Of a DNA stretch of 64,000 nucleotides, positions 32,901 through 40,469 are shown one piece after another. Origin of the DNA: a virus. The DNA is taken from positions 221,305 through 285,304 of the IMG/VR virus record IMGVR_UViG_3300043409_000928; one strand, given 5' to 3'. Below the pieces are notes generated by a model. It had not been told where the DNA came from, made no database searches, and was given only the letters and a program-made list of their open reading frames with translations. A program made the position numbers and the translations under genes. The first letter of the stretch is position 1. Each line of letters begins with the position of its first letter.

Positions 32901-33475
32901 TTGGTAATAGTAATCGTTGAACCGTCAACTTTGACACCACCCAGTACTGAAGTTGATGCAGTTGGTAATGTGTATGCAGAAGGAATAGTAGGCTTGTTTG
33001 TTAAATCATTGTAGTTGCCACTAAAATTACCACTGCCGCCAGTGATACTGACATTTGCTGTGCCATCAAGAACTGTAACAGTTGCGCCACTTACAAAGTT
33101 AATGCTGGTAAAATTACCACGGTTTGCGGTGTTCTCGTAAATTGAAACACTGTCAAGTCCACCTGTAATAGTGGCAATGTTGTCTTGTACTGCAACATTT
33201 GGCCCAACAAAATTCAATACAGTAGCAGTTCCACGGGCTGTACCATTTTCTTTAACAGCAATACTTCCCGACCCGCCACTGTTGCCACTGCCACCAGCTA
33301 GACTGATCATCAGTTTGCCAGTCACATCATCGTATGATGTTTGTAGTCCGATGTTAATATCGGTGCCTACTTCAATTTGTTCGGCTACAATGTCTTGAAC
33401 ATCTTCTTCTGTGAGGCCTCCGCCACCACCTGTTCCGCCTTGTAGTTGTCCTCCTGAAGATGCATTAATTGCCAT
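29981..33475 (-). CDS. Collagen-like modular tail fibre
   Basis: 1164 residues. N-terminal 150 residues are Gly-rich (GGTGGGGGLTEEDV). YNDLTNKPTIPSAY (155-168) and a HEPN-like 'LINGAPGALNTLNELAAAI' fibre unit follow. Residues 350-700 alternate collagen-like Gly-x-Asp/Gln runs (GAKGDTGDTGAAG, GTQGDKGDAGDAG, GPKGDKGNTG) with a repeated GSVTTGAAGS...GTxSAxxLNFxIPQG block. The last third has TEGTRLYYTDARARSALS units. Collagen-like triplets imply a trimeric fibre. 'HEPN-like' is used only for shape of the helix, not homology. Confidence 0.78.
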   Translation of the reverse strand: MAINASSGGQLQGGTGGGGGLTEEDVQDIVAEQIEVGTDINIGLQTSYDDVTGKLMISLAGGSGNSGGSGSIAVKENGTARGTATVLNFVGPNVAVQDNIATITGGLDSVSIYENTANRGNFTSINFVSGATVTVLDGTANVSITGGSGNFSGNYNDLTNKPTIPSAYTLPTASTSVLGGVKVDGSTITITNGVISSVGGTGGGVTLSDVGTYLNNNGYATQTYVTGQVDNLINGAPGALNTLNELAAAIASNPSFATDLTSTLAGKVNLSGGTMTGALTLSGAPTADLQAATKKYVDDQFTANVSSSVNPTFANAVASQVTLNSLSGVNVSAISAGQILGFDGTNFVPVANSGAKGDTGDTGAAGAAGSAGLSISAATVTLLGRLQLTLTDNSIVDAGNVSGIKTAAINGSGELILTKQDNTTINAGSVVGTKGDTGTAATIAVGSVTTGAAGSAATVANSGTASAVTLNFSIPQGAKGDTGNAGVGVSSATVNGSGNLIITKTDSSTVDAGSVVGTQGDKGDAGDAGTITINAVATGAAGTDVVITNTGTASAALLNFTIPKGDTGVGVFSAVVNGDGNLILTLDDASTIDTGSIVGPKGDKGNTGNAGVSVTNAAVSGNDLNITLSDSTVLNAGDVRGPQGDQGTQGNAGTIAVGSVTTGAAGSSASITNAGTSSAATLNFVIPQGAKGDTGTSYTVNGKAGSVQIYGVQNTTQSGYDLEVDLANKANKWTTARTLTLTGKVTGLVSFDGSANVSVTTALSGVTSSDVTEGTRLYYTDARARSALSSISDSNITSLISYDDVTGQIKYRANTSYITEGSNLFFTNTRADARADVRIAASSINALSDVDTITAAPTNGQVLTWTGSAWTPSTVSGGSGAVASVNGLTGAVTLNTDSVSEGSANQYYTNARWDTRLGTKTTDNLTQGSINKYFTDTLARGAFGAGTGISYNSGTGTISLNATTDNVTEGSSNLYYTSSRFDTRLGQSNLNQFADVAATTPTTGQALVWNGSSWAPSTVSGGSGGTGSSSGVFRASVQVEYDASGNLSSVSVLNGGISAVIATATSTVATVTFTFTGSVCAPLNTQVYSYQRASNSYVLTAVSSTFTAGRTLAGGGTSGSPSAFSAFDPAVNTMTIGLTKAITGASAGVGQTTHCVVQFLLSSV

Positions 33476-33498
33476 TTTTATTTCTCCTGTTTATTCTT

Positions 33499-33867
33499 TT
33501 ATAAGCTTAGAACTACTCGTTCGCAGGTGCCTAATGCCGAAATTGGCTGACCTAAATGGCTTCTCTGAATCTTTGCTCTTAAGTAAACAAAGTTTCCTAC
33601 CAAGTTAAATGTTTCTATTTTTGATTCCGCACTTTCTACATTGAAGTAGCCTGTCCCGTTTCCTAATCCTATAGGAAACCAGTCATTTTCGCTTGGGTTA
33701 TCACTGATACTGGCTTCTATGAACAGCTTACCTTTAAAGTTTTTTAAGTAAAATGCAACAGTATGTAAACCGTCTGCAAATCCATAATATCCGTCAGCAC
33801 GGGTTGCAAGCCCAACTTGATCCAAGTTGCCATTTGCCACCATCATGTTTGAGTTACGCATACTCAT
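33499..33867 (-). CDS. Tail-associated beta-sandwich protein
   Basis: 122 residues, MSMRNSNMMVANGNLDQVG start, then TVAFYLKNFKGKLFIEASIS and FNLVGNFVYLRAKIQRSH. The pattern matches small carbohydrate-binding-like proteins encoded beside fibre genes in marine T4-like phages. It follows the 54-residue gene by 3 nt. Confidence 0.55.
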   Translation of the reverse strand: MSMRNSNMMVANGNLDQVGLATRADGYYGFADGLHTVAFYLKNFKGKLFIEASISDNPSENDWFPIGLGNGTGYFNVESAESKIETFNLVGNFVYLRAKIQRSHLGQPISALGTCERVVLSL

Positions 33868-33870
33868 GGG

Positions 33871-34035
33871 TTATTCCTTAATAATTTCCACAATTGCACC
33901 ATCGCCAACCAACTGTTGAGCCACTGCTTCTAGGTTAGAAACGGTTTCTTCGCTCAAAATTGGACTTGCAACTTCACCTTCTTTGTGTAGTTTGCTGACT
34001 TTGATTACAAGTAGTTCTTCGTGTATTTTTGCCAT
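33871..34035 (-). CDS. Small conserved fibre-operon protein, 54 residues
   Basis: MAKIHEELLVIKVSKLHKEG, then an acidic helix ending AIVEIIKE. Similar short proteins occur in front of fibre genes in T4-like phages. It is the first gene of the fibre operon. Its GGAGG ribosome site, 7 nt before ATG, lies in the 3' arm of a terminator-like hairpin. Confidence 0.7.
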   Translation of the reverse strand: MAKIHEELLVIKVSKLHKEGEVASPILSEETVSNLEAVAQQLVGDGAIVEIIKE

Positions 34036-34036
34036 T

Positions 34037-34069
34037 AAAAAGCCTCCATCACTATTTAGCGTGGAGGCT
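34037..34069 (-). promoter_or_regulatory. Terminator hairpin enclosing late motif and Shine-Dalgarno
   Basis: Perfect 8-bp stem AGCCTCCA / TGGAGGCT (34041-34048, 34062-34069), 13-nt loop holding GCTAAATA (34053-34060), then T5 before the ATG at 34035. On the minus strand the 3' arm is the ribosome site GGAGG. It ends the 34718 gene and starts the fibre operon in 33 nt. Confidence 0.7.
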
Positions 34070-34088
34070 CAGTTTAGGCTTTAGCTTT

Positions 34089-34718
34089 TTACGGTTTTCT
34101 TATGCGTTCAAAGCGTTCTATACAGTCGCCAACTTGCAATCTAAGCATGGCGGCATCATCAGCAGAACGAAGATATAAATGCATTGGTTGTCCCCACGCA
34201 TTTAACTTGGGGGCTGACTCTTTTGTAATAATATCTTTAAGTACGCCTGCACAATGCCAGTCATTTGGATCCATTGCACGAACGGCTGTTTTAAAACTGT
34301 CAACTTTAGTGCTCTTGAACTCACTGGAGTATAGGATTCTAGCACGGATTGAATACTTGCCGTACCATGGTTTGCTACGGATAATGTCTGAGGAATGCAA
34401 CATCAAAAGCTCTTTGGCTCTATCGTTTTCTGGTTTCCAAATTTCTAGTATTTTATGGGACCAAGTTTCTAACAGTTCCTCAAGTTCTTCTTCAGTATTT
34501 AAAAACAAACTTAAATTATTTTCTTTACGCATTCCTGCGTTTGAAAACTTTTCTTTACACCATTTACTCAAAAGTCGAAATTCTTGAACTCGGGCCGCTC
34601 TGGAACTTGGGTCAGTGCGCCAATTATTGCTTCTACATTGGCTATTGGGAGTAATTTCAATGACTGCTTTTATTGGCCACTGTTTCCAAAATAACCGTTG
34701 TGTGTTATGTATTTTCAT
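34089..34718 (-). CDS. Hypothetical phage protein
   Basis: 209 residues, helical middle (TEEELEELLETWSHKILEIW), basic N-terminus with RTDPSSRAARVQEF, and C-terminal DDAAMLRLQVGDCIERFERI. No domain recognised. It starts 1 nt after the ClpA stop and is therefore in the ClpA-to-IF-1 operon. Confidence 0.55.
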   Translation of the reverse strand: MKIHNTQRLFWKQWPIKAVIEITPNSQCRSNNWRTDPSSRAARVQEFRLLSKWCKEKFSNAGMRKENNLSLFLNTEEELEELLETWSHKILEIWKPENDRAKELLMLHSSDIIRSKPWYGKYSIRARILYSSEFKSTKVDSFKTAVRAMDPNDWHCAGVLKDIITKESAPKLNAWGQPMHLYLRSADDAAMLRLQVGDCIERFERIRKP

Positions 34719-34719
34719 T

Positions 34720-36933
34720 TTAACTAATTTTTAATTCAGTACCATCGCTTGAAACATGGTGTGTATTCAACTCTTCTTTGATGATGCGTTTGGCAATAGG
34801 CAAACGAATTTGTTCATTTATTAATCTCTTCATTGGACGAGCACCCATTGTATCACTATAACCATGTACTGCCAAATAGTCCAATGCACTATCGTCATAT
34901 TCAATACTTTGCTTTTGTTCCGCAAGTTGAGCACGAATTTGTTGCATAAACTTGTCAGCAACACGTCGAATTACTTCCTTGTCTAATCGATTAAACTTAA
35001 CAGTTGCGTCTAAGCGATTGCGGAATTCTGGACTAAAGAACTTCTTAACTGCTTCTTCGTTTGCATCGTTATTCAATGCGCTACCAAAACCAATTACATT
35101 CCGTTCGCTGTCTACTGCACCCAAGTTGCTGGTCATAATAACAAACGCATTGCGGGCACTGGCCTGTTTATTATCACTGCCGGTAATAATACCATTATCC
35201 ATTAAGCCCAGCAAGACCTGGATCACATCTGGGTGAGCTTTTTCAATTTCGTCAAACAGCAATACACAGTTGGGCACACGCTCAAGTTCATTGATAAGCT
35301 TACCAGAGCCAGCTTTGCCTTCGCCGTATCCAACATAGCCTGGCGGACTACCAATCAAGCTGGCAATTTTGTGCGGTTCACGATATTCGCTCATATCAAA
35401 TCGTACAAGTTCCATTCCCAGTCCCAATGCCAATTGTTGGGCAAGTTCTGTTTTACCAGTACCAGTTGGGCCTACAAACAAGAAGTTGGCCATTGGGCGA
35501 TTCACTTCTTTCAATCCTGACTTGGCAATATACACCATGTTCATCAAGCGTTCAATTGCATTGTCTTGACCAAACACATTTGTACGCATACGGCTTTCTA
35601 ATTCTGTGACTGCAACGCCTTTTTGCTCACCCAGTTGTTCCAAAGGAACACGAGTCAAGTCGCTAATTTCTCTGCGAACATGTTCTGCTGTCAGCATTGT
35701 ACCTGCTTCAGTATTTGTGACACGGAGATAAGACATAGCAGAATCGATAATATCAATTGCCTTATCTGGAAGCTTGCGATCTAACATGTACTTCATTGAC
35801 AAGTCAATTGCCAAGTCAATGGTTTCCTCATTGATATCAAGTTTATGGTATTTGGCATACAATGGAGCAATTCGACGCAACATCAATTTGGTTTCTTCAA
35901 CTGTGGGTTCGTTAATGTCAATCTTAGTGAAGCGGCGCAGTAGGGCACGGTCTTTCTCAAAGTGTTCGCGGAACTCTTCGTAGGTGGTACTGCCAACGCA
36001 ACGTAGCTTGCCTTTTTCCAAGCTGGGCTTGAGCATGTTTGCTACATCCATACTGCCTTGGCCACCTGCGCCCGCACCCATGATCATATGAATTTCATCA
36101 ATGAATAAAATTGCATCTTCACGATCTTCAAGAGCTTCCAACACCTGTTGCATACGTTCTTCAAAGTCTCCTCTGTATCGTGTACCAGCCAGTAACTTGC
36201 CAAGGTCTAAACTGTAAATTGTTTTCTTTTTAAGTACTTCCGGGACTTCACCTTTGATGATGGCAACAGCAAGACCTTCTACAATGGCAGTCTTACCAAC
36301 GCCTGGTTCGCCAACCATGATAGCATTGTTTTTCTTCTTGCGAGTAAGTGTCTGTGCAAGACGAAACACTTCTTTTTCTCTGCCAATTAACGGATCAATT
36401 AACGCACTTTCTGCACTCTTATTCAAGTTAGTTGTATACTTGCTAAGAATCTTTTCTCCGCCACGCTGTTTGGCCACTTTGCTTTCTTTACTACGACCAT
36501 CTTTTAGACGACCAATATAGTTAATCAATATTTCTTTTGTAATGCCATTCTTTGCTAAGAAAAAATTGGCATGGCTATTTTTTTCGCTGGAGATGCTGAT
36601 CAGCAGATCCAATGGTTCCATATGACCACGACCTGTAAAGATGGCCTGCGTATAAGCACGATTGAAACAACGCTCTAAGGTTGCAGTTTTGCGTGGCTTG
36701 GTAATACCTTCAACGCGAATGTCTTCTTGCTCTCTTAACCATAGGTCAATGTCATCTTTAAGAGAGTTTACATCAACCTCTAATTCTGTCAAGGCATCTT
36801 TGATTTCATCCTCGTCCAGCATGACTCTAAGTATATGCTCAAGGGTTACATATTCGTGTTCCCTGTTAAGGGCTTCCTGAAATGCCTTGGCAATGACTTC
36901 GTTAATGCGATTGTTGTTTTCTTCTTGACTCAT
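34720..36933 (-). CDS. clpA: ClpA-like AAA+ unfoldase
   Basis: 737 residues, close to bacterial ClpA. It has a Clp N-domain (about 1-145), AAA-1 with Walker A GEPGVGKT (208-215) and Walker B LFIDE (276-280), AAA-2 with GPTGTGKT (488-495) and LLFDE (558-562), and a C-terminal sensor-2 part with GARPMKRLI. At 612-617 NVIGFG aligns with the IGL loop of ClpA that docks ClpP, so it could use host ClpP; no clpP is in the window. It would redirect host proteolysis or aid virion assembly. Confidence 0.9.
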   Translation of the reverse strand: MSQEENNNRINEVIAKAFQEALNREHEYVTLEHILRVMLDEDEIKDALTELEVDVNSLKDDIDLWLREQEDIRVEGITKPRKTATLERCFNRAYTQAIFTGRGHMEPLDLLISISSEKNSHANFFLAKNGITKEILINYIGRLKDGRSKESKVAKQRGGEKILSKYTTNLNKSAESALIDPLIGREKEVFRLAQTLTRKKKNNAIMVGEPGVGKTAIVEGLAVAIIKGEVPEVLKKKTIYSLDLGKLLAGTRYRGDFEERMQQVLEALEDREDAILFIDEIHMIMGAGAGGQGSMDVANMLKPSLEKGKLRCVGSTTYEEFREHFEKDRALLRRFTKIDINEPTVEETKLMLRRIAPLYAKYHKLDINEETIDLAIDLSMKYMLDRKLPDKAIDIIDSAMSYLRVTNTEAGTMLTAEHVRREISDLTRVPLEQLGEQKGVAVTELESRMRTNVFGQDNAIERLMNMVYIAKSGLKEVNRPMANFLFVGPTGTGKTELAQQLALGLGMELVRFDMSEYREPHKIASLIGSPPGYVGYGEGKAGSGKLINELERVPNCVLLFDEIEKAHPDVIQVLLGLMDNGIITGSDNKQASARNAFVIMTSNLGAVDSERNVIGFGSALNNDANEEAVKKFFSPEFRNRLDATVKFNRLDKEVIRRVADKFMQQIRAQLAEQKQSIEYDDSALDYLAVHGYSDTMGARPMKRLINEQIRLPIAKRIIKEELNTHHVSSDGTELKIS

Positions 36934-36934
36934 A

Positions 36935-37429
36935 TTACCCTTTGATTTTCCTTAATTTCTTTTGTTGACGTGTTCGTGCAAGTTGCAATCCCAACGCAGA
37001 ACTTTGACTTGTAAATAATACTCCGTTTAAATGGTCTAGCTCATGTATGTAACACCTTGCCAACAAACCTTCAAACTTCTTCTCTATCACTTGACCGTCA
37101 AGTGTAGCATATCTTGCTTGCACCCATAGTGGCCTCTTGATATTTAACCAGAGAGCTGGGTACGATAAACACCCTTCTAAGGCAATATGTTGATCTTCGC
37201 TTGTTTCAACTATTTCAGGATTGATACACACATAGTTTGGGCCCTCTTGTGGTCCCATTACAAACATGCGTACAGACATCCCAACTTGCGGTGCCGCTAA
37301 CCCAATGCCTCCATTGAGCCACATAATCATAAACATCTCTTTGCTTAGGTGTTCTAGGTCAGTGGCAGAGTCAATTGGTGGTATTGTAATTGATAGAATG
37401 GGATGAGTTTCGTTTACAAGTTCAAGCAT
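36935..37429 (-). CDS. def: Peptide deformylase
   Basis: 164 residues with all three family motifs: GIGLAAPQVG (41-50), EGCLS (85-89, metal Cys87) and HELDH (129-133, metal His129 and His133). It removes the formyl group from nascent N-terminal Met. Phage deformylases are known from cyanophages. Here it stands with IF-1, DnaJ and ClpA in one operon, 1 nt from clpA. Confidence 0.93.
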   Translation of the reverse strand: MLELVNETHPILSITIPPIDSATDLEHLSKEMFMIMWLNGGIGLAAPQVGMSVRMFVMGPQEGPNYVCINPEIVETSEDQHIALEGCLSYPALWLNIKRPLWVQARYATLDGQVIEKKFEGLLARCYIHELDHLNGVLFTSQSSALGLQLARTRQQKKLRKIKG

Positions 37430-37438
37430 GTTATTATT

Positions 37439-38239
37439 TTACAGTTTTTCATTGCAAAGGTCAACTACTCGTTTCTCCGCATCAGCCTGGGTCAATGCAG
37501 GGATTTCTACGGCAACTACAATGTATGCATTTCCTCTACGGGTTGATCCTCGTATGTTGAAACCTCTGTTACGTAACCTTATCTGACCACCATGTTGGGT
37601 ACCAGGTGGAATGGCAACTTCTAACAATGTCCCGTCAATGTCAGTTATTTTAATTGACTTGCCTAGCATGGCCTCCCATATTGATATTTTTTTACCAGCA
37701 TACAACTCACCATTGCGCTGATGCCAAATTGGATGCTCTTGTATGTTTACGGTAACATATATGTCTCCGGGCGGTCGGTTTGGGGTCATTGATGTACCTT
37801 CACCTGCGTATCTGATTTTGATATCTTTGGTTGTGCCAGGTGGGAATTTTACAATAAGTTTTTTGTCAATTCCCTCGGGCAGTGAAAATTCAATGGTCTT
37901 GACAAAGCCAGCATGTGCTTCTTCTAGCGAGCACGGAACGCTGAGATTTACATCTGGGTTTCGTATTGCGGCAGGCTCAAAGTGAAAATCAAAATTACCG
38001 GCTCTCCTGCCCATACTAAAGATATCACTTAAATCGGGATGATGTCCAAATCCTTTAGGTTGATTTATTTCGGTAACAATAGTGTCGTATGCTGTTTGTA
38101 TTTCTTGGAATTTTTTAGTGTCACCGCCTTTGTCGGGGTGATGGATTGATGCTAACTTGCGATAAGCTTTTTTTATTTCTTCTTCACTGGCACCTGGATT
38201 TACTCCAAGTATCTTATAATGTTGTATGCCCATGTGCAT
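37439..38239 (-). CDS. DnaJ/CbpA-type Hsp40 co-chaperone
   Basis: 266 residues. J-domain at 5-70 with HPD at 34-36 (IHHPDKGGD), short linker, then the two-part C-terminal substrate-binding domain ([38 protein letters not shown]). It lacks the Cys-rich zinc domain, so it is type II like CbpA. It would stimulate host DnaK. Start is either of two nearby ATGs (38239 or 38233). Confidence 0.9.
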   Translation of the reverse strand: MHMGIQHYKILGVNPGASEEEIKKAYRKLASIHHPDKGGDTKKFQEIQTAYDTIVTEINQPKGFGHHPDLSDIFSMGRRAGNFDFHFEPAAIRNPDVNLSVPCSLEEAHAGFVKTIEFSLPEGIDKKLIVKFPPGTTKDIKIRYAGEGTSMTPNRPPGDIYVTVNIQEHPIWHQRNGELYAGKKISIWEAMLGKSIKITDIDGTLLEVAIPPGTQHGGQIRLRNRGFNIRGSTRRGNAYIVVAVEIPALTQADAEKRVVDLCNEKL

Positions 38240-38248
38240 ACTTACCCA

Positions 38249-38533
38249 TTACTTGACCAGGTCAAAAGCCTTCTTTTGTTCAATGTACCATTCATTCCAT
38301 GCATCTAGCTTTGCTGAGCATTCGTGATACTTTGAATAGTTTGAATTGACAATGGTCAGTAGTTCACTCAATTTGACTTCGGGCTTACCAATAATTGTCA
38401 ATGGGCCACACTCCTTTGATATTTCTGCAGGTACTTCGGGAAAATGTCTGCTCACTGGTGTAGTAGTTGAGCAAGCACCCAACATGGACAGCAATGCTGT
38501 GGATAACATTATTTTGGTAAGTATTCTCGCCAT
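38249..38533 (-). CDS. Outer-membrane spanin lipoprotein (Rz1-like)
   Basis: 94 residues. Signal peptide with lipobox MLGAC makes it a lipoprotein. The mature part (PAEISKEC...LLTIVNSNYSKYHECSAKLDAWNEWY) matches the Rz1-like o-spanin pattern common in large phages. It overlaps the i-spanin gene by 25 nt in another frame, the usual spanin arrangement. Spanins fuse inner and outer membranes in the last step of lysis; endolysin and holin are not in view. Confidence 0.75.
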   Translation of the reverse strand: MARILTKIMLSTALLSMLGACSTTTPVSRHFPEVPAEISKECGPLTIIGKPEVKLSELLTIVNSNYSKYHECSAKLDAWNEWYIEQKKAFDLVK

Positions 38534-39042
38534 GATTTCTTAGGTTTAGGTTCTGCGGCCTTGTCGATGTCGCTTGGATTAATTTTTGTACCTGGAGTTA
38601 CTATTGTATCGCCCAGTGCTAGATTTTGTGCTGATGCATCGTGCGCGGTAATAACCGCTGTTGGAATTTTACAAGTGGCATCCGCAGATTTTACTTCTCT
38701 ATCTATGTATTGTACTACAGTATCGCCTTTTTCTTTTATTACTCGTGTTTTAGTTACTACTTTAGTAACAATCTGAGTATTGACTTGTGCAGACTTGGCT
38801 TCAGCCTGTGCCACTTTAATTTCAAGTTCGGCTACTCGAGCTTTCCATTCGGCATCTTTGGCAATGCCGCCTTCATACCATACGCCTACTATTGTTAGTA
38901 AAATACCGGCTACTTGTATGGGCAATGAATACTTGTTGATAACCGGTATCATGCGTAATGCCCAACCAGCCAAGAGGGCCAGCACACCTACAATTAAGAT
39001 TAGGTGAAAAACAGCATCAGGTAACCAGTTCAGTATCCACAT
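38509..39042 (-). CDS. Inner-membrane spanin (Rz-like)
   Basis: 177 residues. Two hydrophobic segments (about 10-30 and 40-58) are followed by a coiled coil (AEWKARVAELEIKVAQAEAK) and a periplasmic tail with CKIPTAVITAHDASAQN, a motif often seen in phage Rz-like proteins. With the overlapping lipoprotein it forms a two-component spanin. It lies downstream of IF-1 by 7 nt. Confidence 0.72.
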   Translation of the reverse strand: MWILNWLPDAVFHLILIVGVLALLAGWALRMIPVINKYSLPIQVAGILLTIVGVWYEGGIAKDAEWKARVAELEIKVAQAEAKSAQVNTQIVTKVVTKTRVIKEKGDTVVQYIDREVKSADATCKIPTAVITAHDASAQNLALGDTIVTPGTKINPSDIDKAAEPKPKKSWREYLPK

Positions 39043-39049
39043 ACCACTT

Positions 39050-39271
39050 CTATCCTTTGTGCCTAAATGTAATGCGACCTTTAGTCACATCATATGGGCT
39101 CATTTCTACTTCTACATTATCCCCTGGGATAATGGTAATTCTATTTACTCTTAGCTTCCCTGCTAAGTGTCCTAATATTTCCTGTCCCGTTTCCAACTTA
39201 ATAAGGAACTGTGCATTAGGTAATGCTTCGGTCACTTGACCTTTTATCTTAAAACTATCTTCTTTGGCCAC
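39050..39271 (-). CDS. infA: Translation initiation factor IF-1
   Basis: 73 residues, the exact size of bacterial IF-1, aligned end to end: MAKEDSFKIKGQVTEALPNA, then GQEILGHLAGKLRVNRI, GDNVEVEMSPYD and KGRITFRHKG. It is one OB fold binding the ribosomal A site during initiation. Intact, so probably active. IF-1 genes are rare in phages. Here it is cotranscribed with deformylase, DnaJ and ClpA, forming a protein-synthesis and quality-control unit. Confidence 0.92.
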   Translation of the reverse strand: MAKEDSFKIKGQVTEALPNAQFLIKLETGQEILGHLAGKLRVNRITIIPGDNVEVEMSPYDVTKGRITFRHKG

Positions 39272-39273
39272 TA

Positions 39274-39762
39274 TTAATACTTAGTTAAATTCTTCATTCT
39301 TGTATAATATTCCCTGCTTTCGGGCGGCAATGCATAAAGCTGTGGGTCTTGTATGATTCTAGCAGAAAGTTCACCAATTGTCAAGTCTGCCCGTTTACCA
39401 TCCATACCAACAAACTTCCATTGTTGTGAGCCTGTTGCATGTTCAACATCCTCAACAATAGTCAGTATTTTTTCACAAACTCCTGGTAACCTTTTTAGTT
39501 CAATGTATACATGAAATTTACCATCTTTATCGCTGGCATCACTTACTTCAACATCGTCAATGCCTGCACCAGACCATTCTAAATAGGCACCTAAATCTTT
39601 GGCTGAAGTGTCTGTGCTTGCTTTGAAACAGACTACTATTGTATCTGCTTCTGCGCCAAGCTTTGGCTTATAGCGGTCAATCTCAATCAGCGGATTAATT
39701 GTATCCTGTAAGTCGCCTGCCCGAAGGCTTTCTTTAAGCTGGTACTTGTGGTGCTTGATCAT
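39274..39762 (-). CDS. Conserved T4-like phage protein of unknown function
   Basis: 162 residues from the ATG at 39762. LKESLRAGDLQDTINPLIEIDRYKPKLG (near the start) and VYIELKRLPGVCEKILTIVEDVE recall a conserved protein of marine T4-like phages. The start overlaps the upstream gene by 29 nt. Possibly structural. Confidence 0.6.
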   Translation of the reverse strand: MIKHHKYQLKESLRAGDLQDTINPLIEIDRYKPKLGAEADTIVVCFKASTDTSAKDLGAYLEWSGAGIDDVEVSDASDKDGKFHVYIELKRLPGVCEKILTIVEDVEHATGSQQWKFVGMDGKRADLTIGELSARIIQDPQLYALPPESREYYTRMKNLTKY

Positions 39763-40297
39763 CAGTTGGATTCTGTGTAGTATTAGCGTCTTCGCTATTG
39801 GTAGAGAGGCCCTGTTCACCATCTAGTTCTTCGCCATATGCTTCATCAACGCTGTCATAGTCAACATCGTCTGTGTCTTTGATTTCTTCACTAACATCAA
39901 GCAGTTGTTTTGGAATACGCAATGTAACCAACCACACAGACTTTTTAACTGTGCGTGGTACTCGCTCTCCTTTGGAGTTGGTTACAATATCTTCTGGGTT
40001 CTCTACTTTGGCAAAGGTATCTAATATATCCTTGCCAAATTTAACTTTACAGCCATTTTTTACCAAACGCATTGCGGCGTCTGGATTGGGCATCATCTTT
40101 GCAGGATACATCAGTGTTAATTCTACCCAATGGCGCTCTACAAATGGCCCGTCTACAATTTCACCCCTAATCCAGTTTTCATAGGCGTACACATCCATGC
40201 GATCAAGGATACGATCAATTTCTATCAATGTGTCAATAACATTGGGACTAGTGTGTGCTCTATCTAGATTTTTATAAATTAAGTCTTGTGTTGGCAT
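39734..40297 (-). CDS. Conserved phage protein with acidic tail
   Basis: 187 residues. A folded N-terminal part (YAYENWIRGEIVDGPFVERHW, VELTLMYPAKMMPNPDAA) resembles a conserved T4-like family. The last 45 residues are disordered and acidic (DDVDYDSVDEAYGEELDGEQ). It heads the 40.3-to-34 kb operon, with a late-type motif before it and no clear ribosome site. Confidence 0.6.
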   Translation of the reverse strand: MPTQDLIYKNLDRAHTSPNVIDTLIEIDRILDRMDVYAYENWIRGEIVDGPFVERHWVELTLMYPAKMMPNPDAAMRLVKNGCKVKFGKDILDTFAKVENPEDIVTNSKGERVPRTVKKSVWLVTLRIPKQLLDVSEEIKDTDDVDYDSVDEAYGEELDGEQGLSTNSEDANTTQNPTDDQAPQVPA

Positions 40298-40304
40298 AGT
40301 CAGA

Positions 40305-40312
40305 TATTTAGC
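40305..40312 (-). promoter_or_regulatory. Late-type promoter motif GCTAAATA
   Basis: GCTAAATATCTGAC on the minus strand ends a few bases before the ATG at 40297. It would start the operon running to ClpA. Confidence 0.5.
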
Positions 40313-40378
40313 CTTTTATAGCCATCCGCCTGCCCAAGTTGGACTGGTTAGTTAAATACTTTTGGTTCAGCGATGAAT

Positions 40379-40402
40379 CAACCCAAGAGAACAGTTGGGT
40401 TG
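40379..40402 (+). other. Stem-loop in phoH leader
   Basis: Perfect 8-bp arms CAACCCAA / TTGGGTTG with 8-nt loop, 67 nt before the phoH start. A TATAAC box follows directly. It could be an operator or a leader structure. The divergent gap 40298-40469 has no gene. Confidence 0.45.
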
Positions 40403-40469
40403 TATAACATGCAAATCTAAACAATTTAATGAAATCAGCCCAACAATACACTTATTGTCAAGGAGCAAG

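Noticed and set aside
23271-33475. Diversity-generating retroelement acting on fibre genes
   Set aside because: No reverse transcriptase and no template/variable repeat pair was seen in the window.
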